The translations under genes and the position numbers were made by a program. From contig MSED01000003.1 of the NCBI GenBank assembly GCA_002099365.1, positions 1,426,001-1,490,000 on the forward strand: 64,000 bases of DNA. Reading direction: 5' to 3'. Positions 21,567 to 32,395 of this stretch are shown here, in pieces. How positions within the stretch are numbered: position 1 is the stretch's first letter; each line of letters opens with the position of its first letter. Under the pieces are notes generated by a model that did not search any database, was not told where the DNA came from, and saw nothing but the letters and a program-made list of their open reading frames with translations. Origin of the DNA: Phialophora verrucosa (taxonomy: Eukaryota; Ascomycota; Eurotiomycetes; Chaetothyriales; Herpotrichiellaceae).

Positions 21567-23022
21567 ATGTCCACAGACGCTCTCACCCTCGGTTTGGGCC
21601 CCCGCAAGACACATCGAAAGAGTAAGAGCGGATGCAGAACGTGTAAACAAAGGAAGATCAAAGTACTTTCCCCTGAACAGGTAATGGAAGTGCCCAACTC
21701 ACAGAAATTAGTGCGACGAGGCTAGGCCAATATGCAACAATTGTACACGCAGATATGGGGAGGACGATGCAGCCCTTTGTGACTATGGGCATGGACGGAG
21801 AACACAGTCCTCTTCTATTGTCTCAACAGTGTCCTCACAATCCCCAAAACCAAGTCGACCTACGCATTTGCGGACACAATCCGACGGAGAGAGTTCCGGC
21901 CTCCTCGAAGAATTATCACACGACGTTCTGGATGTCGACATGCTAGACGAGCACATATTGTCGTCTCTGGTCCCGGACTCGACATCCAGCGAAGAATTTA
22001 TGGCAGCAGATGATATGCCGTGGCCGCGCTCCTCAGGTATGACATCCAACCTCGACATTTCCGATCTTCATACGCCAACTCGTCTACGGTCCCTGATCGC
22101 CTGCGAATCTCCTTCACACTTACAGTCGCAGTCGGAACTGGAACTCTTCCAACAGTTCATGTCCTCCACATGCAACACCATGCCGTTAATCGAGGACCCG
22201 GAACTACGCCACTTATGGACGGTCAGAGTGCCGCAGATGGCCTTGCGGTGTCCATTCCTGCTCGAATCCCTTGCAATGATTGCAGCCTTTCATCTCAGAT
22301 CACAGACTCCGACTGACGAAAGGCTGGTGGTTCAATCACACCATTTCTACGGCCTTGCCCTCAGAAGTACTAGAGAGGAGTTAAGCCGGATCTCGCAGTT
22401 CAATGCTGAACAGCTCGTCATATCGTCGCTTCTGCTGAGCATAGCTTCGTGGCGCTTTCGGACGAGCTCAACGGAAACGTATTCGGTGCCAAATGAAGCC
22501 CTTCAGACCTCAATTGCCGCAGTGCAGGTCTATCTTAGCACCTGGTCGTGGCTGGAGAGCGTCCATTCCACTGTGCACAAGCTTTTCAGCTCACTGGATA
22601 TTACTGGGAAGTGGAGTGAGGTCCACAACAAAAGGCGGTATAGCGACGTTGTGGCCATGCTCGACGGGTTGGAGGATATGAATTGTGAGGACAGGAACGG
22701 AGAAGAGCTGATCCGTCACCTCATGGCGGTTCATTCTTGCCTCTATCAAGCCGAATCGAAGGACGCGATCCGCCACCGGGTGGTGCAAGCCGCGCTCAAC
22801 CCTCCCCAGTCTTTGACCCAAGGTCTCCAAGAGAAAAACCCCCGAGCGCTGGCCATCTGGGCACGTGTCATGTCCCTCTGGACGGAGGTCGAGGGGACCT
22901 GGTGGACAGCTGACATCGCAGAGTACGAAATGAGTGGAGTTCAGCAGGTGTTTGAGGACTGTGGGTACGACGACGAGCTGCTGAGTTGGCCACTGGCACG
23001 GTTTGCCTGGGATGAAGAATGA
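21567..23022 (+). CDS. Zn2Cys6 transcription factor
   Basis: Two exons, 21567-21662 and 21712-23022, give 468 residues. The 49-nt intron (GTACTT..TTAG) splits the zinc cluster in phase 0, as is common in this family. The joined cluster reads GCRTCKQRKIK then CDEARPICNNCTRRYG, with a final Cys after a rather long 11-residue gap. After a Ser-rich linker comes a helical domain (ELELFQQFMSSTCNTMPLIE, PFLLESLAMIAAFHLRSQ, SHHFYGLALRSTREELSRI) similar to the Upc2/sterol-uptake-control-like class. It probably binds DNA as a pathway or lipid-related regulator. It is 6 kb from the peptide cluster and is the nearest candidate cluster regulator, by position only. Part of its coding sequence recurs degraded at 25880-25947. 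Confidence 0.85.
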
Positions 23023-24689
23023 AAGAGCCGGACGTTTCAGGGTCCACCTGACCTGGCGGTTCACGGGCAAGGGTTCGACGCAACAAGCTTTTTCTTTAGT
23101 ACCATTGAGTTAGCATGGGGAGTTGGCTCTGGGCTTGCACTAGGAGAGGCGGTCTTGAGGACGATTACGAGTCACGCCTCCTCGAAGAGGAAGGTCGGCT
23201 CAGATATTCGTCCAATACGGAGCATTATTTCCAGAATTGTCTTGGTGTTCTCAAATACCAGGTCCCGTCGTTCCGGTCAATCACCCATACATGGCAAAGC
23301 TGTACATCTCATAGGCCGGCACTGGATTATGTCTCCTATGCTGGAGGACTACTCCGTGTAGAGATGCACGTGCACTGTCCACATGCCTTCCGTCGGACGA
23401 TTCGCCGGTGATATCGGCTTAATCCCTGCCACCCATGAACATGGCAGACCGACAACTGCAACAGGAAGGTGCAAACTGCTTGTGCCACAGAGCACGGCTC
23501 TATGCAGGTGAGGGTTGCATGATTGCGGGCCCGGCTCACGATTCTCGATACTGACGGTTACACAGCGCAGGCTCTCGCCGAGAAGATTACGCAGGAAGTG
23601 CCCAGGGTGTGTTACTGGTCGGGATTGAACTACTCGAAAGGATCACATGATGCTGGCGAGCTCTTAGATTGCAGTCAGTGCCGAGCATACGAGAGCGATG
23701 AATGCCGACGAAGGGGGAGATGACAGGGGACAGAGTACTCGGTTCGTACCTCGTATATAGAATGCGGTTCAAGTAGCACCGCTAAGGGAAGCAAGGAACT
23801 GGTGGACCGGCCCTCTGATTCGCTAGTTTCGTCCTTGACTAACTGCTGATGTAAGATACGGTAATAGATAACTCTTCGGTGACTCTCGCCCTTGCTGTCC
23901 TCCATCTGGGTGAGAGCCAGATGAACCGCCCCCCACTCGTCGGCGATATTTACGATCTGTTTTCAGCAACAGGGCTACGCATGCGTGCTGGCGTGCAGGA
24001 AAAGCTTGATGATGAAAACCAACAAGAACACAGGATAAGCGAATGCGGGCCGCAATGCGTCCCCCTGCTCGGCTCGACCCAAGAATGCGACTCGTCCGCA
24101 GAATTTGTTTCACTGATTACTAGCCCGCCTTCCTTTTGTGCCGGGTTGCCATCCCCTCGGTACCGTATCGAGTCATTTCACGATCTCGGGACGGTCTTGC
24201 TCACCCGCGCACGAGCTCGAATATCATCGCTCGCAACGTACCTTTTCCTTCCCTCACAGCTGTCCTGCGACCCAGAGCTCTTAGGAATATCTGAGCCTTC
24301 GCACGGTTCTGCGACCAATGCGTCGTGTTAGACATGCTTGTTATCCGGGTCGCTCATCATACGAGCTTGTTGCCGGCTGCTTCCCATGAGCTCGGACTCG
24401 GAAACTCCACGGTTCATCAACTGGACTTGTTGGGAACCCAGCTGACATGAAACTGAGGCTCGTATTCGTCGGCCACGATCGAGCGGGCTCGATGTTGAAG
24501 CGAGACGTTGGCTATGCATGCCATACTGCCTTGCCCTCGCCGCTTGCATTGTTTCCATATTCAAAGATCCAGATCGGTCGTCCACGAGCTCTCCAGAGGT
24601 TTGTTTTTCACCAGAGCACTGCTGGTTTCGCCGTTTGGATCTACGGACCCCAGTGATTCCATCTATCGAAGGCGCCAACGCCCGTGCTG
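23023..24689. other. Intergenic region without recognised gene
   Basis: 1.67 kb. Short frames on both strands have no domain, signal peptide or plausible exon chain. No repeat was noticed. Confidence 0.3.
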
Positions 24690-25418
24690 ATGATCTCTTC
24701 GATGAACCGTCAACATCTCATGAAGAATGGCAATTCATATCATCCCTCCACAATCGATGAAGGCGAGGTCGAAAGTTTAATCGACGACGACGACAACGAT
24801 GAATATTCACCGGCCTTTCCAACGCCAAAGCAGTACCTTGCTTCTCTGATCGTTCCGGCCGCTTTGTTCATGGTCTTCCTCGCCCTGCTCCTCGCCTGCG
24901 CGATCGCTGTCCTTCTGGTAATCAGGACCATCTCGCTCGCCAGCGTAGAAGAGCCCGCCGAATCCCTGGCATGCGGAAACAACCCTGAAGAAGCACAAAG
25001 CCGGGGCTGCCAGTTCGACGTCATGAGTTTCACCTGGGTGCCCCAGCCATGTTTCGACGAAGCCCTGGTGACCGAATTCCTGGAGTCGCCCGAACAGCCG
25101 TGGCAATGGTTCACGGAGCGGGACGCCGACGCCAACTCGACGACCACAACGGCATTATCCTTCCAAGACGTTCGGACCGGCCAGTTCCCCGAGCTGTACG
25201 TCACTAACGCGTACCACTCTACGCACTGCACCTTCACGTGGAAGAAGTTGCACCGGGCCCTCACCAAGACGGGATACCTAGACAGCTATATTGGCAGTTA
25301 CGAACACACGCTGCACTGTGAGCATATGCTCCTGTCGCGACACTTGGACCCGGAGCAAGTCGAGACGACGATCCGGCGGAAATACATTACCTGCAGACGC
25401 ATCAATGCTGGAGGTTAG
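24690..25418 (+). CDS. Single-pass membrane protein with two HxxHC motifs
   Basis: A single exon of 242 residues; the first in-frame ATG is 24690. An acidic N-terminus (DEGEVESLIDDDDNDEYS) precedes one transmembrane helix at about 53-78. The lumenal part starts with the family block CGNNPEEAQSRGCQFDVMSF and carries two His/Cys motifs, HSTHC at 176-180 and HTLHC at 206-210, joined by TWKKLHRALTKTGYLDSYIG. I know this as a widespread uncharacterised fungal family. The TM plus paired HxxHC layout recalls UstYa proteins (DUF3328), but the flanking UstYa blocks (HCxDYLRQ, WGxxHxCRD) are missing, so I do not assign it there. It lies 4 kb from the UstYa/precursor cluster. The last codons and stop are duplicated in tandem just downstream. 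Confidence 0.75.
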   Translation: MISSMNRQHLMKNGNSYHPSTIDEGEVESLIDDDDNDEYSPAFPTPKQYLASLIVPAALFMVFLALLLACAIAVLLVIRTISLASVEEPAESLACGNNPEEAQSRGCQFDVMSFTWVPQPCFDEALVTEFLESPEQPWQWFTERDADANSTTTTALSFQDVRTGQFPELYVTNAYHSTHCTFTWKKLHRALTKTGYLDSYIGSYEHTLHCEHMLLSRHLDPEQVETTIRRKYITCRRINAGG

Positions 25419-25477
25419 GTCGTTGACTTAAGTACCTGCAGACGAATCAAAGCTGGAGGCTAGGTCGCGTTGGCCTA
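25388..25477. repeat. 45-bp tandem duplication spanning a stop codon
   Basis: TACCTGCAGACGCATCAATG at 25388 recurs as TACCTGCAGACGAATCAAAG at 25433, and similarity continues through each unit to CTTAAG/CCTAAG. The first copy encodes the last residues of the upstream membrane protein (CRRINAGG) and its TAG. The second copy lies wholly downstream and also ends in GGC TAG. Confidence 0.9.
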
Positions 25478-25879
25478 AGTACGGGATAACACTGTAACTC
25501 GGATGAATAGGTAGGAAGAGCGGTGCATAGACGCTCGGCCCGCGAGGAGAGATGGAACCCGTCCAGTACCACGTACTGTGTATTACAGTGTAGAGGAAAG
25601 GGCGAATACAAACAACACCCACCAAACGTTTTCACATGTCCTTTCCTTGCAATCCGCTGCGCGTGGTGTGTATGTGTGTAACCTCGGCACCTCGCGCGTG
25701 TTGGGAACCGTGGCGTGGCGGGAGGCGGCGCCAAGGCCCGTTACGCCCGCAACGCAAGGCTGGCGCCCCTGGCCATACATTGTCGACGCAGTTGAACTTC
25801 GAGGGAGGAATGGAACCTCATCCTCGCCACGACAGGGTGCTTGTGGCCAGACTGCGTTTGCTTGCCTGTTAGCCTGACT

Positions 25880-25947
25880 AATACCCGGCTTGATTCCTCT
25901 CTAGTACTTCTTCTAACAGGTCCGTAGAAATGGTGTGACTGAACGAC
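25880..25947 (-). pseudogene. Degraded fragment copy of the nearby Zn2Cys6 regulator
   Basis: The minus strand reads a segment encoding VVQSHHFYG..RRSTREESSR, which corresponds to VVQSHHFYGLALRSTREELSR in the regulator (about 22328-22396 on the plus strand). By eye about 85% of bases agree over roughly 66 nt, including identical runs TCACACCATTTCTACGG and AGTACTAGAGAGGA. Similarity stops abruptly on both sides. It is an inverted, truncated copy and not a gene. Confidence 0.85.
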
Positions 25948-25967
25948 GGGTAGGATACTTGCCTCTA

Positions 25968-26034
25968 CGCGACGCGACGCGACGCAACGCAACGCAAAGG
26001 CAATGCGTGGCATGGCAATGCAATGCAATGCAAC
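25968..26034. repeat. Pentanucleotide repeat tract
   Basis: Imperfect 5-nt units shift from CGACG/GACGC through GCAAC to GCAAT (for example GGCAATGCAATGCAATGCAAC). The tract is next to the regulator fragment. A further (CAATG)3 lies at 26629-26643. Confidence 0.9.
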
Positions 26035-26792
26035 TTATCTCGACTCGCCTCAAAGTATCAATCTACTCGTAGAGCGCAGGCAAGCAATTCAGCTAGTCGG
26101 GTGATAGCTAGTTAGGCTACGTCGCGCCTGCATTTCCCCCTGTCCGGGGCATCGTGACGACGTCTCGGCGCGTCTCGGCGGCGGACGTCGATTCCCCTCC
26201 CATCTTCCTGGCCTGCTGTGTCTGTCCTAGAACTGCGGACTGTGGATGACATACTGCTGGGGAGGTACTAGTAAGTAGAGGGACGTAAGGGTGGAGTGCT
26301 GGAGGGATTGACAGCAGTAAGTAGACGGACTGACACCGAAGTGCCGCAGAGATCGACAGAATAAGGTGGATGAGTGAATGACTAAATTACCTATTTAGCC
26401 ACCTGAGTGACTATATAACCAACGAACGCCCAGGCTTCGAGTTTCGCGCACAAGTGATTCTGTCTCTGTATCCGTGGGCAAAGGCAAAGCAACTGCCAGC
26501 CTCGTGTTTCGTGGGCATGCACACCGCCTAGCAAGCCACGCGACAGGAGAGACGCTGACCGTTCGGTCGATCCGTCACACCAGGCGGGAAAGGAAGGCGT
26601 AACTGATCTGCGAGCGACCACCGCACCTCAATGCAATGCAATGTATGAAAGCTCGAGAATACATCACCAGGCTCCTGGCACCTCACTATCACGCCTCTCT
26701 CCCATGCCAAGCCAGATTATGCCACTGGAATAAACCGACCTGCTTCCGAAACTGGTACTCCCTCCGAAACAGGGATATGGAGACCCCAGTCA

Positions 26793-28237
26793 TCATGAGA
26801 GCACAACATCCACCGTCCCAGCAGGGGGGAAGTCGTGGAGCGTGCTGAGCGCTAGCTCCAAGGACTCGAGCTTCTGCCGAAGAATGCCCACCTCGGTCTT
26901 GACGCCCTCTAGGGCCTTGACCCTGCCTAGTGCGTTGTCGATCCCCTTATCCGCCACCACCGCAATCTTGCTCTGGTTGACATTGATGAAGGTAGATGCG
27001 CGGCTGCTGAAGCTCGAGAGACGGCTCTGAGGCGGCGACTCGGTCCCGCTGGCACTGGCGCTGGACGAGGAGTCTGACCCCTGTCGGAATACCCTTGCGA
27101 AGAAGGACAGCCGACGCTGATACCCCTGGCCACTGGGGACTGAGCCGTACGAAGCAGAGCTGGAGTGTCGTGCGTACCTGGGCGCAGTGTAGCTGGGTGA
27201 CTCTCCGCGGGCGGTCTCACTGTTGTTGAAGCTACTTTGGGAGCGGTTGATTGCAGGCATGGTGGACATGCGACGGTTCGTTTCCTCCGTGACCGGGGGG
27301 TAGACCCGATTCAGTCCGTCGAGCTTGTGCATGATTGCTTCTTCTTCCTCCTCGCGACGCTTCTCCTTTTCCTTGCCCAGCTCCTGCCCGAGCTGGAGGA
27401 TGGCGCTCTCTTGCTCGCTGATCCGGGCGGTCAGGGACATCATCCGCCTGCCCAGTGATTCGCTCCAGATCTCGGACTCCTTGAGCTGAGACGCCTGGTC
27501 ATCGACTTGCCGCTCTAGCTCGTGGACAGACATGGACCGTGTTTTGTAGGCCGATTGGAATTGGATGAGCAGGTTCTCCGCCTCTTGTAGCCGATCCTCT
27601 GGTGATTTGTCGGGAGAGATGGCCTGCATATTCAGCGTGAGCAGACGATCCTCTTCTGGGATGGCAGCCGCGGGCTTGACAGTGGCGAGGGGCCACTTGT
27701 CTCTATCCACCGTGGTCAAGGATGCCTTTCTCACTCGCACCGTCTTGACCTCGGTGAAGGGCCAAATCTCAGCAAGATCTGCCTTTGCGTCCTCGAACGA
27801 GATTTGCCGCGGTTTGGAAGGCCTGATCAACGACCTTCCGGGCTCGCAAGGCTTGAAGTCTTCGTTCGTCGGCTCCTTCAGGCCTAGGTAGCTCTCGACC
27901 GCCGCGCTGTACAAGGGCTGGTCCGATTCCGATCCTGAGTCCGGGCATTCCTCGTCGGACTCGGTCAAGGTGTCCAGCAATCGTCTCGGTGAAGAGACCC
28001 TCGAAATGACCGACTGGGCTGGAGATGTCGGCCCGACCATGGACAGTTGCCGTTTGGTCGCGGCTGCCGTATTGTTAATGTCGAATCCATCTTTCCTTTG
28101 AAGTTATCAGCGACAGTTTCCCCAAGCGGCGTTCCCGTCCCTATTTACCAAAAGACTTGTTCCCCTGGAGCGGGTGGTGGAAATTGATTCTGGAAGTAAT
28201 CCGTGGCAGCAGCTGATGGCTGTTGCACGACTGCCAT
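26793..28237 (-). CDS. Coiled-coil protein, function unknown
   Basis: Two exons, 28237-28149 and 28095-26793 (complement), give 463 residues. The 53-nt intron (GTAAAT..AAAG, branch CTGAT) joins in phase 2 to read GEQVFWKDGFDINNTAAATK. The N-terminus is MAVVQQPSAAATDYFQNQ. The middle is a long charged coiled coil (about residues 200-310, with DRLQEAENLLIQFQSAYKTR and ELGKEKEKRREEEEEAIMHK). A Ser/Arg-rich region and a final helical segment (IDNALGRVKALEGVKTEVGI) follow. It looks like a conserved fungal structural or cytoskeletal protein, not a biosynthetic enzyme. It may be an ordinary gene beside the peptide cluster. A TATATAG element lies at about 28312-28318 upstream. Confidence 0.75.
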
Positions 28238-29080
28238 TTCTGTTGCAGACGGTGAAGACGTGGGCTCGTCTGGGGGACCTGGACTTAGTTGTCAGAGCAG
28301 CCTACGTTTCTATATAGCCTAACCCGCGTGCTGTGAGATCTGCGGGCCCCGTGCATGGTCTACCACTTCCGAGAAGCAGAAACAAGGCAATTGGAAAACA
28401 CGGTATAAGCATGATCATGCATCGCGAAAGTCGGAAGACCGTCAGGTCAATGTCGGTCAGGCTTCGCGAAGGTGTGCACGATCATCAACTGTCCAGGCAT
28501 TCAGGGACCAGATCCTGAGGACGAGCTCGCGTCGAAATGCGAAAGCGATGTGTCGCGGATCATGCCGAGAGAGATTGCGATGCTACGGATTGGTCGTGGA
28601 ATCCAGCTTGTTGGACACGTGCCGAGGCTTCGGTTTGGTGGCAGGGGTGGCACATGGTGCTCGGATTGGATATAGGGAGGGTAGAGGATACATTCAATTT
28701 TGAGCATTCACCTGCGGCGCATGCGGCGCAATTGTGTGCGAGCGTCTGTTGGTCGAATGAATGAGAAGTGAAGGCGAAGTAATAAGCGGAAGCCGCTTGG
28801 CGGGGTAATTTCAGCGGTGCGAGGTTGCGGCTTCGCATCACGACCCGAACCGCAACGCCTCACGCTGAACGACGCGGGTTCACAGATAATCCGAGCCCGA
28901 CCACTGCAAGGCTTCGACCCTACTATGTAGGCGAGTCTATCAGTTATAGCGTTACCTGGACAAGTGCCACTGAGCCCGGAAGTCTTGATCGCCGCCGGAG
29001 AAGGGCTGGACGGAACGGTGGAAATGGGCACAGCAACAAACTGATATGGAGATTGGCTCAATTCTGCATTCAACATCGCA
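28238..29080. other. Intergenic region
   Basis: 843 bp between the coiled-coil gene start and the stop of the first UstYa gene, both leftward. It holds the coiled-coil gene promoter and the UstYa 3' UTR. No gene is supported. Confidence 0.35.
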
Positions 29081-30062
29081 CTACACAATCCCACTGAAAT
29101 TCTGACCTCGGTGTTGAACTGCGTACTCCCAGATGGTGTCCCAATTGCGGCACATATGCCAGTCACCCCAGCCATCGACCCCATCAATCAGCTTCCCGTT
29201 CGGCAAAACAATGGCGGATTCGTAAGAGACGTCTCCTGCACACATGATACTTTGACGAAGGTAATCGAAGCAATGTCTCGCGTGGCCGAGAACGTGTTCC
29301 GCCGCGTGCCCTTGCGTCTCTTGCTTCTGCAATCTTAGGGACGGGAGATTTGCGTAAAAGATGCTCCGAACGATGTACTGTAGGGCCGAGCGTGCAATCG
29401 GTTAGCCTCTTTCACAGCCCATCCGATGTAGCTGTATGAGGAGGAGAAAAAGAAAACAAAGAGGAGTAGCCTCGGGGTGTTTAACTTGCCAAGCAGTGAA
29501 GCTGGTGGAAGACGGAGAGTCCATACGACTCTTTCCCTGCCACAGTAGCGCTTGGAATGCCCAGCTTATCTGTGAATCGTCGAGGGTTGTCTACGTTCAC
29601 GAAACCCTGGCCATCTGTGTCCGCGAAGGACGGACATGCCGCGTCAGTGGTCAACATTTGGGTAGCAAGAGTACCATCGCAGAACGTACATGGCAGCAGT
29701 CCGTTCCACGCCTTGTCCGAGGCATTTGAGGGCGGTTCCGCATAGCGGACATCTTCATTGAATTGTTTCCAGACAACTGGAACTGTCGACATGGTTAAGC
29801 TTGGAGGTGTTGAAGGCTAGCAGCGGGCTGACTCACTCATTGTTCCGTCGATGGGACCGTCGCGGTACACGACCGATTCATTCAAAGCGCTCTTGAAGAT
29901 CACCCAGATGCCCAGGAAAACCACGCTCGCCCCCACCAAAGCGCTGAGGAGGATGCCGCAAACCTTCAAAGTCGAAGCAGGATCTCCTCTCCTTTCCTCC
30001 TGTGCCAGCCTCCACCGCACCTGGAGCGCTTCTAATCCTGGGGATTCCAGAGGCTGAACCAT
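29081..30062 (-). CDS. UstYa-family (DUF3328) membrane oxidase A
   Basis: Four exons: 30062-29837, 29782-29690, 29614-29490 and 29377-29081 (complement), 246 residues. One transmembrane helix lies at about 34-56. The two diagnostic motifs are both intact: HQLHC at 143-147 followed by YIVRSIFYANLP, and HARHC at 180-184 in HARHCFDYLRQSIMC. The closing block GVDGWGDWHMCRNWDTIWEYA is also typical. UstYa proteins catalyse oxidative cyclisation or related oxidation of ribosomal peptide cores in ustiloxin-type pathways. Two introns are unusual: the third uses a GC donor (GCAAGT), and the second is 75 nt with no stop in frame. It is divergent from UstYa B and 2.3 kb from the precursor gene. Confidence 0.9.
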
Positions 30063-30457
30063 GCTGATGGGACACTGCTTTCCGACTTGCCCGAGGTGTT
30101 GGCGATGTAATATTCTGCTGGCGCGGGCGAGGAACTGAGAGAATCAGGTGTATGGAGAGTGTTTTGTGTTAGTTATGTCGATCTCCTGGGCGTGTCATGT
30201 GCCACAGTCCAGCGTAGTCGTAGATTGTGGCGATAACTGAGGAATGGCGCCAGCTCGGATCCATTGCGCGAAACCGAATACCCATGATATCAGTAGTTTG
30301 CGAGAACTGAGCGCGAAGTGAGCGTCTGACGGACAATCCGAATTGTACGAAGAAAAAGCGAGACGCCTTCGCTGTGGAGCAAATCTGCCATATCAACAAC
30401 ACATTTCCCGAGTTCGACTCACCCTTTGCCAGAAACTTACGCAACCAAACCACCACG
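30063..30457. promoter_or_regulatory. Bidirectional promoter, UstYa A and UstYa B
   Basis: Only 395 bp separate the start codons of these divergent genes, so shared control is likely. I could not pick out a palindromic zinc-cluster binding site with confidence. Confidence 0.5.
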
Positions 30458-31542
30458 ATGATCTCCTCATCCGGTGATTATTCAGAAGTCAAGCTCGACG
30501 ACGATGAAGCCGTATTGAAGCACCCGCAGAAAAGAGGTTGCAAGAGACTGCATCTCTTGTGGGCGTTGGTTGTTCTTCTCTCCCTCTTGATGATACGAGT
30601 AATGTGGCAGCGTCGCCAGGGGCCAGACGTACAACATGGTTGGGGTTCATATGAAGGAGGCTTTGCCACAGAAACATGTCAGTACGACAAGTTTCCCATG
30701 CAGAATTTGAGCTGATGACGGAGAAGACGAGACGAAGCCCTTGATCCGCCTGAAACATGTTCAATTCCATGGCTCCTTCCGCGTTGACGATGACGGGATT
30801 TGGAGGCTGAGTCGAAACCACAGCGAGCCGATATATGTGGGAAAGCCCAGCCCAGAGATTGACCGTGCATGGGACTCGTTGCTCATCCGTAAGTCCGCTA
30901 CGTGTGCTTGCATCCGCGAGACACTGGATGGCTGATGAAAAGAACAGCTCGGTTTGCTGGATTTTATCCGGACGAAGCTGAAAGCCTCGGCCTGGACTTG
31001 AGCGAAGAAGATTATGAGCATGGTCGCGTATGGATCGAGTATGTGTTCCGCTCGTCCTTCCGGACTCTGTTCGTGCCTCGAAGCAGCTGCTGACTCGTCG
31101 AACCGCCATGGCAGACCGAGCGGCTATCACGACTTGCACTGTCTGGTATGGTATCCCACTCGATACATTACGGTGTGCCCATCTGATAATTTCCGATAGA
31201 ATTATATCCGACAGGCACTGGATCGGGAGTACTACACGAACATCGTATTTGACCGGACGACTCCAATCATGCCGGGCATGGCAGGCGACCGGCTGCATCT
31301 AGGTAAAACTCCCTGTCGAGGTAAGTATTGAGCATCACGACTGACTGGGCACAACAGACCATTGTGTCGAGCTCCTGAGGCAGTCGCTTCTCTGCCATAT
31401 GGATCTCACACCCATTCCGAAGCGATGGCTGGTAAACGGGAACATGCTGCATGCGGATCAGGATCAGATGCACACTTGTAGGGACGCCGGGCCCATTCAC
31501 AATTGGATCGATGGAAGATCAATCTCGAAGAATCCTGCTTAG
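30458..31542 (+). CDS. UstYa-family (DUF3328) membrane oxidase B
   Basis: Six exons: 30458-30677, 30727-30888, 30948-31038, 31115-31145, 31200-31302 and 31358-31542, giving 263 residues with all phases consistent. An acidic start and a transmembrane helix (about 31-50) precede HGWGSYEGGF, the long-type UstYa N-terminal block, and VGKPSPEIDRAWDSLL. The catalytic motifs are HDLHC at 163-167 (Gln replaced by Asp in the usual HQLHC) and HLDHC at 201-205 in DHCVELLRQSLLCH. The end has HTCRDAGPIHNWI. Exon 4 is only 31 nt and carries the first HxxHC motif. The first intron (49 nt, GTCAGT..GAAG) has a weak acceptor and is the least certain join. Confidence 0.87.
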
Positions 31543-32395
31543 TTAGCCGTGCCGGGACAGACAGTAATTAGCCCATTGAATGTGATGTCCTTTGAAGATG
31601 CAGGTTTCCCAGAAGCAATATCGTGCGCCGTCATACGAGGAACTCCGCACGACGCGTGTTGAGACGTAGGTTGATAGCCACGCGTTCTTCATCCGTTTCC
31701 GACGTCTTTCTTCTGACTTGACAGCATGACTCGCTGCACCGCATGTTGAAAACCATCCGTAGGTGCTGTTGCTTCCTCCAAAAACAGTCCAGTCACCTCT
31801 CTCTCCTAGGTTTGAACTCAGCCCGGACGCTACGAAACCGACAACTTTCCAAGCATGCGTCGTAGCTTTTCAGGCTCAGTTATCATTTCCGAACCACCTC
31901 GCCGTACAAGTCAGGCGGAAACAGTCTACTTCTTGTTCATTTTTTGTTGCATCTGTGTCGCAATGAGGACTTGAGAAAGGAAATGGCCGCTGAAATGATA
32001 AGGGGCAAGTAAAGGCTCGGATTGGGGTGCCAATGACTTTCCTTCCCAGGTACCAAAGATGAGATGATGTGAAAGTGTATCATTATTACCATCTATATTC
32101 TATGTTCTATGTTTATGTGTTCTATTCAATGCTAACGAAAGACAAGAAACGCTACTAGATATTAGAGCCTCTGAGGTGGACGATAATCCCGCCTCTTGAC
32201 TGGACTTTTTCGTCGTCGTGGTCATCATGCTGAATCATACCCGTCTTTCTTCTTCAGGCTTGCCTTATCCTTCTCGACCATTTCTCTCGGTCTTCGATTC
32301 GTTTGCCTGTCCTGTTTTTCCCCGACCGCCTTCAGCGACAGCTCCGTTCGTTCTGCGCGAGCTGCTGTAGTGGGCCGTCGTCAGGCGTCAGACAT
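31543..32395. other. Intergenic region between UstYa B and the precursor gene
   Basis: 853 bp between converging stop codons; it should hold two 3' UTRs. No further gene is supported. Confidence 0.35.

Larger units (their letters stand above)
25419..26792. other. Repeat-bearing debris zone
   Basis: 1.37 kb between the HxxHC membrane protein and the coiled-coil gene. It holds the 45-bp duplication, the regulator fragment and pentamer repeats listed separately, and no intact gene. A leftward frame at 26710-26528 includes SFHTLHCIEVRW, where the His/Cys stretch comes from a CAATG repeat and is probably coincidental. Confidence 0.5.

Noticed and set aside
26528..26710. Leftward frame with FHTLHCI, looking like a UstYa motif
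   Set aside because: The His/Cys stretch is encoded by a CAATG repeat, and none of the other UstYa blocks are present.
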